A DNA stretch of 13,344 nt. Source: Candidatus Latescibacterota bacterium. GTDB taxonomy: Bacteria; Latescibacterota; UBA2968; UBA8231. Position 1 is the first letter of the stretch, and the number at the start of each line of letters is the position of its first letter. Below the pieces are notes generated by a model that was given only the letters and a program-made list of their open reading frames with translations, did no database searches and had not been told where the DNA came from. The position numbers were made by a program, and so were the translations under genes. This document shows, piece after piece, positions 1 to 6,552 of the stretch. Location of the stretch: positions 1 through 13,344 of the forward strand of contig JAJDTN010000219.1 in NCBI GenBank assembly GCA_022827165.1, given 5' to 3'.

Positions 1-5
1 AGCCC

Positions 6-1241
6 TCACGCCGCGTACGCCTCGGCCACCTTGCCGACCGCCGCGACCGTGTCGGCCACCTCCGCCTCGCCCCAGTTCTCGTGGACGGCGAAGGAGAAGT
101 GGCTCTCCACGGCCTCCACGGCGTTGGGGCAGGGGAACTGCGCGTTGCGGTCGCCGCCGTACTCCGGCAGGCCCCACGGATAGTCGCCGGGCGGGAAGAC
201 CCGCCGCCGGCGGAACCACTCGGCCTCGCCCACCAGGAACCGGTAGGCCGGGTTCACCGGGATGCCCTCGGCGGCCACGGCGCGGGCGAAGCGGTCCTTG
301 CCGACGGTGAATCGATCCCCGTCTACGTGGACACGCTGGAACCAGTACACGGCCTCGGCGCCCGGGAGCTCCGGGGCGCAGCCGACGCCCCCGATCGACT
401 CCAGGCCCGCGGCGACCGCCTGCGCCACCCGGCGCCGTCCGGCGACGATCTCCGGCAGCCGCCGCAGCTGCACCCGCCCCACCGCCGCGGCCAGGTCGTT
501 GCCGTTGAGATTGAGACCGGCGCGCACGTTGGAGGAGCCGCCCTCCAGGCCGAGGGGCTTGCCGCGGTCGGCGAAGCGCTTGCAGCGCCAGCCGAGGTCC
601 TCGTCGGCGGTGAACACGACCCCGCCCTGGGGTCCGGTGGCGTGGTGCTTGCCGCTCATGGTGGAGAACACCCCCAGCGTGCCGAGTGTGCCGGCCATGC
701 GCCCGCCGAAGCGGGCCCCGTGGGCCTGGGCGCAGTCCTCGATCAGCGGCACGCCGCGGCTGCGGGCCAGCTCGAGGATGGCGTCCATCTCCGCCGGCTC
801 CCCGGCGATGTGGGCCACCACGATCGCCCGGGTGCGCGGGGACAGGACCGCCTCGATCTGCTCGGGGCCGGCGTTGAAGCTGCCGGGGGCGGCGTCGGCC
901 ACAACGGGCACCAGGTTGAGCAGCGCCACGGGCATGACGCCCCCGGGGTCGCTGATCGGCGGCACCACCACTTCCGAGGCCGGCTCCAACTCCAGCCCGC
1001 CGAGGGCGGCGTAGAGCGCCGAGGTGCCCGAGTTCACCAGGTCGGCGAAGCCGCCTCCGTGGGCGGCGGCGAACTCGGCCTCGTAGGCCTGCTCCTCGGG
1101 GCCGCCGTAGCCGATGGGGGATCCGCTTTCGACCGCCCCGTCGAAGAGCCGCAGGGCGGCGTCTCTCTCGGCGGCGCCGAACAGGGCGCGGGGCGGGAAG
1201 GAAGTCTCTCGAAGGGGCTTTCCGCCGTCGATGGCCAGCAT
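6..1241 (-). CDS. DegT/DnrJ/EryC1/StrS-family PLP-dependent aminotransferase
   Basis: This 411-residue protein belongs to the PLP-dependent sugar aminotransferases (fold type I) that transfer an amino group, usually from glutamate, to a keto-sugar nucleotide. What is visible: the phosphate-binding NSGTSAL at residues 70-76, the EDCAQAHGA stretch at 168-176 whose Asp169 should contact the PLP pyridine nitrogen, and SGKHHATG at 197-204 with Lys198 as the expected Schiff-base lysine. The length is normal for the family. The ATG at 1241 follows a clean AGGAGG (1247-1252) at 5-base spacing, which fixes the start. It is divergent from a lipid-linked phosphosugar transferase, so a role in making an amino sugar for a surface glycan is a reasonable inference. 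The substrate cannot be read from sequence. The family also contains members acting on cyclitols and antibiotic sugars. Confidence 0.93.
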   Translation of the reverse strand: MLAIDGGKPLRETSFPPRALFGAAERDAALRLFDGAVESGSPIGYGGPEEQAYEAEFAAAHGGGFADLVNSGTSALYAALGGLELEPASEVVVPPISDPGGVMPVALLNLVPVVADAAPGSFNAGPEQIEAVLSPRTRAIVVAHIAGEPAEMDAILELARSRGVPLIEDCAQAHGARFGGRMAGTLGTLGVFSTMSGKHHATGPQGGVVFTADEDLGWRCKRFADRGKPLGLEGGSSNVRAGLNLNGNDLAAAVGRVQLRRLPEIVAGRRRVAQAVAAGLESIGGVGCAPELPGAEAVYWFQRVHVDGDRFTVGKDRFARAVAAEGIPVNPAYRFLVGEAEWFRRRRVFPPGDYPWGLPEYGGDRNAQFPCPNAVEAVESHFSFAVHENWGEAEVADTVAAVGKVAEAYAA

Positions 1242-1246
1242 GCGCG

Positions 1247-1252
1247 CCTCCT
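1247..1252 (-). promoter_or_regulatory. Ribosome binding site of the aminotransferase
   Basis: Read on the minus strand this is AGGAGG, the full Shine-Dalgarno consensus, five bases before the ATG at 1241. It decides the start of the aminotransferase and is much stronger than the sites ahead of most other genes here. Confidence 0.8.
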
Positions 1253-1280
1253 GTCCGCGGCTCGGGTGGGGTGGTATAAT
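1251..1280 (+). promoter_or_regulatory. Likely sigma-70-type promoter of the phosphosugar transferase operon
   Basis: A perfect TATAAT lies at 1275-1280 in DNA that is otherwise very GC-rich, in the 79-base gap between divergent genes. The best -35 match is weak: CTGTCC at 1251-1256, three of six, with an 18-base spacer. Transcription would start near 1287 and leave a leader of about 34 bases before the TTG start at 1321. The complementary strand offers no good -10/-35 pair with acceptable spacing, so the promoter of the divergent aminotransferase is not resolved. Confidence 0.6.
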
Positions 1281-1320
1281 AAGCCCCTCCCCGCCAACCC
1301 GTCGCCAGATCCGGAGTGCC

Positions 1321-2520
1321 TTGACCCCCCTGCTCCTGCTGTCCGCGTACGCTCTCGGCGCCCTGCTCCTGGCGTCGGCGGCGGTGCCTGCCGTCCGCCG
1401 CCTGGCCCTGCGCGCCGGCCTGGTGGACGACCCGCAGGACGCCGACTACAAGACCCACAGCCGCACCACACCTTGCGGCGGCGGACTCGCCATCTGGGTC
1501 GGCGCCTGCATCCCCCTCGGCGCCGCCGCCGCCTGGCTCGCCGCCGCCCGCCCCGACCTGATCCACGACGGGGTCGGGTGGATCGGCCCCTGGGCGCCGT
1601 ACGCCTTCTTCCCCCTGGAGAGCTGGAGCCCCACGGTCCGCGAGGTGAGCCAGGTCCTGTGCCTGCTCGGGGCGGCCACGGCGATCATGCTCCTCGGCCT
1701 GGCCGACGACCGCCGGCCCCTGCCGCCGGCCCTGCGCCTGGGCGTGCAGGCCGCCCTCGGAGCGGCGATCGTCCTCTGGGTGCCGGGGTTCCGCCTGGCG
1801 GCCCCGGGCGGAAGCACGGCGCTGGCCGCGGTGCTGAGCATTCTGTGGATCGTGGCCCTGACCAACGCCTTCAACTTCCTCGACAACATGGACGGCCTGG
1901 CCGCGGGTCTGGCCGTCCTCGGACTGGGCGCCTGCGCCGCCCTCGCCCTGGCCGCCGGACACCTGCCCCTGGCCGCTCTCTGCCTGGCCTCGGCCGGGGC
2001 CTCGGGCGGCTTCCTGGTCCACAACTTCCCGGCCGCCTCGATCTTCCTGGGCGACGCCGGGGGGCTGCTCCTCGGCTTCCTGTCCGGAGCCGTCTCTGTG
2101 TCCCTCAGCTCGCAGCTGGCGGGGGCGGCCACCGGCCTCTCCGCCGCTCCCTTGCTGCTGCTGCCGCTGCTGCCCTTCGGGCTGCCGGCGTACGACCTGG
2201 TCACCGTCGTCTGGCTGCGGCTGCGCCGGGGGGCGGCGCCGTGGGTCGGCGACAACCGCCACGTCAGCCACCGGCTGGTGGCCGCCGGCTTCGACCGCAC
2301 CCGGGCGGTCCTCCTGCTCCACGCCCTCACGGCGGCCCTCGCCCTGCCCTGCGCCGCCGCCGCGGGAGCCGGGCCGGCGGCGGCCTGGTGGGCGGTGCTG
2401 GGCGGCCTGGCGTGGCTCCTGCTCTTGGGCGCCGCCGAGATCGCCCTGGCCCGCCGCCGACGGGGCAGAATCCGATCACTCCTGTCCTCACCCGAAACCA
2501 ATGGTCGAGAGAATGGCTGA
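1321..2520 (+). CDS. Polyprenyl-phosphate phosphosugar transferase (MraY/WecA/TagO superfamily, glycosyltransferase 4)
   Basis: This integral membrane enzyme should transfer a sugar-1-phosphate from a UDP-sugar to undecaprenyl phosphate, the first lipid-linked step of a surface polysaccharide or O-antigen-like glycan. Counting from the TTG start (399 residues), the superfamily signatures appear in order: LGLADDRR with Asp129-Asp130, NAFNFLDNMDGL at 182-193, FLGDAG at 242-247, and a histidine motif DNRHVSHRL with His314 and His317. Many hydrophobic segments span the chain. TTG at 1321 is chosen because the frame is open upstream but there overlaps the divergent gene and the promoter. GGAG at 1313-1316 sits four bases ahead, and a hydrophobic first helix follows at once. 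The 3' end overlaps the next gene by eight bases. The His-x-x-His motif fits WecA/TagO better than MraY, but the exact sugar is unknown. Confidence 0.92.
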   Translation: MTPLLLLSAYALGALLLASAAVPAVRRLALRAGLVDDPQDADYKTHSRTTPCGGGLAIWVGACIPLGAAAAWLAAARPDLIHDGVGWIGPWAPYAFFPLESWSPTVREVSQVLCLLGAATAIMLLGLADDRRPLPPALRLGVQAALGAAIVLWVPGFRLAAPGGSTALAAVLSILWIVALTNAFNFLDNMDGLAAGLAVLGLGACAALALAAGHLPLAALCLASAGASGGFLVHNFPAASIFLGDAGGLLLGFLSGAVSVSLSSQLAGAATGLSAAPLLLLPLLPFGLPAYDLVTVVWLRLRRGAAPWVGDNRHVSHRLVAAGFDRTRAVLLLHALTAALALPCAAAAGAGPAAAWWAVLGGLAWLLLLGAAEIALARRRRGRIRSLLSSPETNGRENG

Positions 2521-3250
2521 CCGTAAACGCATCCTGATCACCGGCGCCGCCGGCAAGGTCGGCAGCGCCCTGCGGCGCTACCTGCGCGACCGCTACGACT
2601 TCCGCCTCCTCTTCCACCGCACCGTGCCCGAGGTCGAGCCCGGAGACCAGGTGGTGGTCTCCGATCTCTCCAACCTGGAGTGCATGATCGAGATCGGGGA
2701 AGGCGTGCACGCCATCGTCCACCTGGGCATCGCCGTCTCCGGCCACGGCTCTCCGCGGACGCTGTACAACCAGATGATCTTCGAGACCAACATCCGCGGC
2801 ACCTACAACATCTTCGAGTCGGCGCGCATCAACGGCGTTCCCAAGGTCGTCTTCGCGAGCACCAACCACGTCACCGGCTTCTACGAGATGGAGGGCGCCG
2901 TCTCGCGGCCCGAGCTGCCGGTGCGCCCGGACAGCATGTACGGCGTCAGCAAGGCCTACGGCGAGGCCCTCGGGCGGTTCTACTACGACAAGCACGGGAT
3001 CTCCTGCTACAACATCCGCATCGCCAACTTCCCCGAGACGGACGAGGTGAACTCCCGGTACGAACCGGGCATGAACCGCTGGCTCTCGTCGCGGGACATG
3101 GCCGAGCTGACCCACTGCTGCCTGGCCGGCCCCGACCCGAAGTTCGCCATCGTCTACGGCGCCTCCCTCGGCGGCGAGCTCAAGTGGGACCTGGAGAGCG
3201 GCAAGGAGCTGGGCTGGCAACCGCGGGACCGGGGCGCGCCGTCGCCGTGA
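2513..3250 (+). CDS. NAD-dependent epimerase/dehydratase, uronate dehydrogenase-like
   Basis: This is a short extended-SDR protein of 245 residues. It has a Rossmann nucleotide motif, TGAAGKVG, at 10-17 and the catalytic YxxxK as Tyr143-Gly-Val-Ser-Lys147, with Ser116/Thr117 in the expected FASTNHVTGFY segment. That segment, the PDSMYGVSKAYGE stretch and the late RWLSSRDMAEL and IVYGAS segments resemble, from memory, uronate dehydrogenases, which oxidise galacturonate or glucuronate to aldaro-lactones. About 265 residues is usual there, so this copy is slightly short. The ATG at 2513 overlaps the upstream stop (ATGGCTGA). An in-frame ATG at 2501 is the alternative; neither has a strong ribosome binding site. 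The next gene starts on this gene's stop. Being inside an operon with a lipid-glycan transferase, it could instead be a nucleotide-sugar epimerase, although the short C-terminal region favours a free-sugar substrate. Confidence 0.85.
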   Translation: MADRKRILITGAAGKVGSALRRYLRDRYDFRLLFHRTVPEVEPGDQVVVSDLSNLECMIEIGEGVHAIVHLGIAVSGHGSPRTLYNQMIFETNIRGTYNIFESARINGVPKVVFASTNHVTGFYEMEGAVSRPELPVRPDSMYGVSKAYGEALGRFYYDKHGISCYNIRIANFPETDEVNSRYEPGMNRWLSSRDMAELTHCCLAGPDPKFAIVYGASLGGELKWDLESGKELGWQPRDRGAPSP

Positions 3251-3909
3251 CCGCCCCCGTCTCGCGACTGGGCGGCGGCTACGCGGAGTCCCGGCCCGAC
3301 GCGGCGCCGACGGTGCGCGCCGTGCTCGAGGCCGCCGCCCCGGGGGCCCCGGGTTCCCGGCTGGTCGTCGTCGCGGGTCCCCCGGGGGTGGGCAAGACAG
3401 CCCTCGTGGCCCGGCTCCTTCCGGTGGTGCCAGGGTCCGTGGGCGTCGACAAGGACGCCGCCGCCGGCGCCTTCGTCCTCGAGGCGGCGCGCCAGGACGG
3501 CGTCCCCGGGGCCGGGGCCTACGGCACCGACCGCTACTGGCAGCGGCTGCGCCCGCTCGAGTACTCCGGGGCCGTGGCCACGGCCTGCGCCAACCTCGTC
3601 GGCCGGCGGGTGGTCTTCCTGGCCGGCGGCTGGGGCCCGGAGCTGGCCTGCCCGTCCCTGTGGCCCGCCCTCGGCGAGGCCGTGGCCCCGGCGCGGCTCA
3701 CCGTCCTCCACCTCGACGCCCCGGAGCGCGAGAGCTGGCGCCGGCGGCTGCAGGCCCGGGGCTCGCGCTCCGACCGCCCCTGGTTCGAGAGCTTCGCCTC
3801 ATCCGTGACCTCCCTGCCCGTCTGGGAAGGGGCGGTGCGGCTGGCCACCGACGGCCCGCCCGCCGCCGTCGCCCAGGCCGCCGTGGACGCCCTCGGCCTC
3901 GACTCCTGA
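3247..3909 (+). CDS. Small P-loop NTPase, probably a kinase-like protein
   Basis: A 220-residue protein with a clear Walker A motif, GPPGVGKT, at residues 44-51 after a hydrophobic strand (LVVVAG). A later segment, HLDAPERESWRRRLQARG, looks like the lid region of small-molecule kinases of the AAA_33/gluconate-kinase type, with several arginines. I do not see a standard Walker B with a terminal acidic residue; the second hydrophobic strand (VVFLAGG) lacks one. The start is a GTG whose last two bases begin the upstream stop (GTGA), implying translational coupling. Because the gene lies between a sugar dehydrogenase and a nucleoside transporter, phosphorylation of a sugar or nucleoside is an attractive guess but is only inference. 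Some zeta-toxin-like or antibiotic-modifying P-loop kinases have a similar layout. Confidence 0.75.
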   Translation: MTAPVSRLGGGYAESRPDAAPTVRAVLEAAAPGAPGSRLVVVAGPPGVGKTALVARLLPVVPGSVGVDKDAAAGAFVLEAARQDGVPGAGAYGTDRYWQRLRPLEYSGAVATACANLVGRRVVFLAGGWGPELACPSLWPALGEAVAPARLTVLHLDAPERESWRRRLQARGSRSDRPWFESFASSVTSLPVWEGAVRLATDGPPAAVAQAAVDALGLDS

Positions 3910-3919
3910 GAGAGATCCC

Positions 3920-5182
3920 ATGGATATCCTTCACGGCGCCCTCGGTTACGCGGTCCTCCTGGGGCTCGCCTGGGCCGCGGGCACCCGGTCGGGACCCCCG
4001 CCCTGGCGCACCCTCCTGGCCGCCACCGGCCTGCAGCTCGTGCTGGCGGCGGTGCTCCTCCTCAGCGGCCTGCGCGGCCACGTCTTCGGCGTCGTCGGCG
4101 CCCTGACCGAAGTGCTCAAGGTGACGGCGTTGAGGGCCAACGAGTCGCTCCTGTTCTCCGGCGTCAGCGGCTCCGAGTTCGTGCGCGCCTACGGTCCGGT
4201 CCTGGCCCTGGAGATCGCCGCCATCATCATCTTCGTCGCCTCCCTCTCCAGGGTCCTCTACCACTACGGGGTCCTGCCCTGGGCGATCGGCCAGCTCAGC
4301 CGCTTCATGCAGCGCCTCTTCGGGATCAGCGCCGCCGAGAGCGTCTCGGTGACCGCCAACATCATCCTGGGGATGACCGAGGCGCCGCTGCTGATCCGTC
4401 CCTACGTGGCGCGCCTGACGCAAAGCGAGCTGTTCTGCATGATGACGGCCGGCATGGCGACGATCGCCGGCACGGTGATGGTCGTCTATGCGAGCATGCT
4501 GGCGGGCGCCCATCCGGAGATCGCCGGCCACCTGTTCACCGCGTCCCTGATCAGCGCCCCGGCGGCGGTGGCCGTGGCCAAGCTGATGTACCCGGAGACG
4601 GAGGCGCCCGTCACCGCCGTCGGCGGCATCGAGCTGGAGAAGGAGGACACCCTCAACGGGCTGGACGCGGCGGCGCGCGGAGCCTCCGAGGGGATGCAGT
4701 TGTTCCTCAACATCCTGGCCATGCTGATCGCCTTCATCGGGCTCGTGGCCCTGGTCAACCTCGCCGTCGGCTGGACGGGGAGGATGGTCGCCGGAGAAGC
4801 GGGGGCGGCCTGGAGCCTGCAGGCGGCCAGCGGCTGGGTCCTGCGCCTGCCGTGCTGGCTCATGGGGGTGTCGTGGTCGGAGGCGGCCGTCATCGGCCAG
4901 CTCATGGGCATCAAGACGGTCCTCAACGAGTTCGTCGCCTACGTGGAGTTGTCGACGCGCATGGCCGGCGGCCAGAGCGGCCTGAGCGACCGCGCCTTCC
5001 TCATCGCCGTGTACGCCATGTGCGGCTTCGCCAACTTCGGGTCGGTGGCGATCATGATCGGCGGCATCGGCAGCATCGCCCCCGAGCGCCGGGGAGACCT
5101 GGCCCGGCTGGGACTGCGGTCGATCGCCGCCGGGACCCTGGCCACGATGCTCACGGGATGCGTGGTGGGGCTCTTCGTCTGA
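3920..5182 (+). CDS. Concentrative nucleoside transporter (CNT/NupC family)
   Basis: This 420-residue inner-membrane protein matches the CNT family, which imports nucleosides with sodium or protons. Two hallmark regions are present: GMTEAPL at residues 151-157, and CGFANFGSVAIMIGG at 368-382 preceded by LNEF at 335-338. By alignment to the structurally studied Vibrio cholerae CNT, Glu337, Asn372 and Ser375 correspond to the ribose-binding Glu332, Asn368 and Ser371, and Thr153-Glu154 to the nucleobase-binding Thr155-Glu156. The expected Gln at the preceding position is Met152 here. Length and hydrophobic profile are normal. The ATG at 3920 follows the kinase-like gene by ten bases with a purine-rich GAGAGAGA upstream. 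It is the last gene of the plus-strand operon. The sequence does not fix which nucleoside it prefers. Confidence 0.92.
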   Translation: MDILHGALGYAVLLGLAWAAGTRSGPPPWRTLLAATGLQLVLAAVLLLSGLRGHVFGVVGALTEVLKVTALRANESLLFSGVSGSEFVRAYGPVLALEIAAIIIFVASLSRVLYHYGVLPWAIGQLSRFMQRLFGISAAESVSVTANIILGMTEAPLLIRPYVARLTQSELFCMMTAGMATIAGTVMVVYASMLAGAHPEIAGHLFTASLISAPAAVAVAKLMYPETEAPVTAVGGIELEKEDTLNGLDAAARGASEGMQLFLNILAMLIAFIGLVALVNLAVGWTGRMVAGEAGAAWSLQAASGWVLRLPCWLMGVSWSEAAVIGQLMGIKTVLNEFVAYVELSTRMAGGQSGLSDRAFLIAVYAMCGFANFGSVAIMIGGIGSIAPERRGDLARLGLRSIAAGTLATMLTGCVVGLFV

Positions 5183-5333
5183 GGCCGGGGGCGGGAGGCG
5201 TCTTCGAGGCGTGCGACGGATCTTTGCTTCAGCCGCCGGGTCCAACGCAGGGCAGGAAACTTCGGAGCGGTATCAGGCGTCGAAGCGTCTGAAGAGCACT
5301 TGTCATCCGGCCGATGCGGTCGAGCTGTTCGAC
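5183..5333. other. Intergenic spacer between transporter and CBM9-like gene
   Basis: About 150 bases without a supported gene. I looked for a rho-independent terminator after the transporter and for a promoter ahead of the next gene. There is no hairpin followed by a T-run. The only -35-like element (TTGTCA, 5300-5305) has no acceptable -10 at 16-18 bases. Imperfect copies of a GAAGCGTC/AGGCGTCTTCG-like motif occur near 5197-5212 and 5276-5291, too weak to call a repeat. Confidence 0.4.
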
Positions 5334-5340
5334 AGGAGGG
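5334..5340 (+). promoter_or_regulatory. Ribosome binding site of the CBM9-like gene
   Basis: AGGAGGG lies four bases ahead of the ATG at 5345. It selects this start over an in-frame TTG at 5300, which lacks any such site. Confidence 0.75.
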
Positions 5341-5344
5341 ACCC

Positions 5345-6178
5345 ATGGCGATCGTCCTGGTGCTGGTGCTGGCAATCCTGTCAACCCAGGCCAGCGCGCA
5401 CGTGACAGACCGAGTATTCTCCATCCCCTACGTATCCGCGGACCAGCTGACCATGGATGGTGATCTGGCTGACTGGAAGGACCTGTTCGGGGAACCCACC
5501 GCGACGCGGCTCGACTTCGATATGCACTGGCACGCCGAACCGTCGGGCGAATTCAATCCGCCGGCAAAATACGATCCCGCGAACCTGGATTTCCGCTCCT
5601 GGGTGGCGTGGTCCGATGATGGCAAGGTGTACGTCGCCATCGAGGCGACGGATGACGTGTACCGAAACTCGGACGGGATAGCCGATCAGGTCGCCCTGAT
5701 CGTGGACGGAGACCATTCCGGGTATCACGGTGACCCCTTGGATGAGTCCTTCGACCAGTATTACGACGTCATCATCTACCCGGATGGGGGCCGGCTGAGG
5801 CTTCCGTTCGTCGGAGCTTACTGGGACGAAGACGGTTACTGGGCCGTCGAGCCTCCCTACGCACTTGGAACGGCATCTGTCCTGGAGGGTGAAACCGTTT
5901 CGTGGACCGTCGAGTTCTACGTCACGGCCTTCGATCTCCTGCTCGATTCCGACCCCGACGGAAGCGAAACCTCCACGTTCGAACCCGGCCATACCATAGG
6001 GTTCACCGTGGGTGTTTTTGATTTCGACCACGACGATGTAGGGAGCGGTCAGTTCTATCTGGAAGACGTGGAAGAATCATCCGGCTTTGACAGAAAAGCT
6101 CACGGCGTCCTGACGGGATCGCCCCGCGCCGTCGAGTCCACCACCTGGGCCCGCATCAAGGCCACCTTGCGGCCCTGA
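5345..6178 (+). CDS. Secreted CBM9-like carbohydrate-binding protein
   Basis: A 277-residue exported protein. Residues 1-18 form a hydrophobic signal peptide ending in QASA before His19, a good signal peptidase I site. There is no lipobox cysteine. The mature chain resembles the family 9 carbohydrate-binding (CBM9/DOMON-like) beta-sandwich: a start of the type 'DGDLADW', then SWVAWSDDGKVYVAIEATDD at about residues 85-104 and an acidic ALIVDGDHSG stretch. No catalytic domain is visible, so it probably binds sugars, or another ligand for which this fold has been adapted, in the periplasm or outside the cell. The ATG at 5345 is chosen for its strong AGGAGGG. Its signal peptide lacks a positive charge; a TTG start at 5300 would add arginines. 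Base composition is clearly less GC-rich than its neighbours, hinting at a different history. Confidence 0.78.
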   Translation: MAIVLVLVLAILSTQASAHVTDRVFSIPYVSADQLTMDGDLADWKDLFGEPTATRLDFDMHWHAEPSGEFNPPAKYDPANLDFRSWVAWSDDGKVYVAIEATDDVYRNSDGIADQVALIVDGDHSGYHGDPLDESFDQYYDVIIYPDGGRLRLPFVGAYWDEDGYWAVEPPYALGTASVLEGETVSWTVEFYVTAFDLLLDSDPDGSETSTFEPGHTIGFTVGVFDFDHDDVGSGQFYLEDVEESSGFDRKAHGVLTGSPRAVESTTWARIKATLRP

Positions 6179-6208
6179 ATTCACTGGCACTACCCGGGAT
6201 CCATTTCT

Positions 6209-6238
6209 CTGTCGGAACGTCCAATTATCAACTATATT
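6209..6238 (+). promoter_or_regulatory. Probable promoter of the 87-residue protein / propeller gene pair
   Basis: The 100-base gap before the gene at 6279 is the most AT-rich stretch in the window. TATATT at 6233-6238 matches the -10 consensus at five of six. The best -35 is weak (CTGTCG, 6209-6214, three of six, 18-base spacer). Transcription would begin near 6245, leaving a leader of about 35 bases. Confidence 0.45.
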
Positions 6239-6278
6239 AGAACGTTTCCCAAAAACCCGACCGCCGTTGTGACGAACC

Positions 6279-6542
6279 ATGGCCAAGCAACGCAAGTCCG
6301 CCTACCGGGCCCAGTTCGACGGACATCGTCGGCTGGCCGCCGCCGTCATCCTCCAGGCCATCAAGGACATGTCCGCCGCGCCGACCTCGCAGGACCAGGA
6401 GAGCGCCGTCGAGTTTCTGCAGGGGGACATGTGGCCCTTCTCCGACGTCCTCGACCTGCCGGCCGACGGTCGCGCCCTCCAGGACTACCTCAAGACCCTG
6501 GACGCAAGGCACCTCGAGAGCGAGACGCCGGGCGCCAACTGA
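6279..6542 (+). CDS. Small conserved-looking protein of unknown function (87 aa)
   Basis: I do not recognise this 87-residue protein with certainty. It starts with a basic segment (MAKQRKSAYR), continues with a likely helix (residues 15-32), and has a central AVEFLQGDMWPFSDVLDL (43-60) followed by a second helix. That central layout, a short aliphatic-aromatic helix, a break, then W/Y-P-F-S and a small leucine-rich segment, recalls small bacterial proteins with a 'WI-S...FSF..VC..LG' pattern found near regulatory or mobile genes. The match is loose. No membrane segment or signal peptide is present, so it is probably cytoplasmic. Third codon positions are strongly G/C, consistent with a real gene. 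An AT-rich promoter-like spacer precedes it and the propeller gene follows after ten bases, suggesting co-transcription. No clear Shine-Dalgarno sequence is visible. Confidence 0.65.
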   Translation: MAKQRKSAYRAQFDGHRRLAAAVILQAIKDMSAAPTSQDQESAVEFLQGDMWPFSDVLDLPADGRALQDYLKTLDARHLESETPGAN

Positions 6543-6552
6543 TCCGGCGCCG

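Noticed and set aside
81..2537. Very long plus-strand open frame antisense to the aminotransferase and running into the phosphosugar transferase.
   Set aside because: Its translation is low-complexity, rich in Arg, Pro, Gly and Ala, and matches no family. It is a by-product of high GC on the strand opposite a well-supported gene.
5190..5300. Imperfect GCGTC/GAAGC repeats after the transporter gene as a possible terminator or operator.
   Set aside because: Pairing is only four to five bases with mismatches, and no T-run follows. This is within what GC-rich DNA gives by chance.
6185..6200. TGGCAC element resembling the -24 half of a sigma-54 promoter ahead of the 87-residue protein gene.
   Set aside because: At the required spacing the -12 half reads GGGAT and lacks the essential GC, so it does not meet the consensus TTGC.
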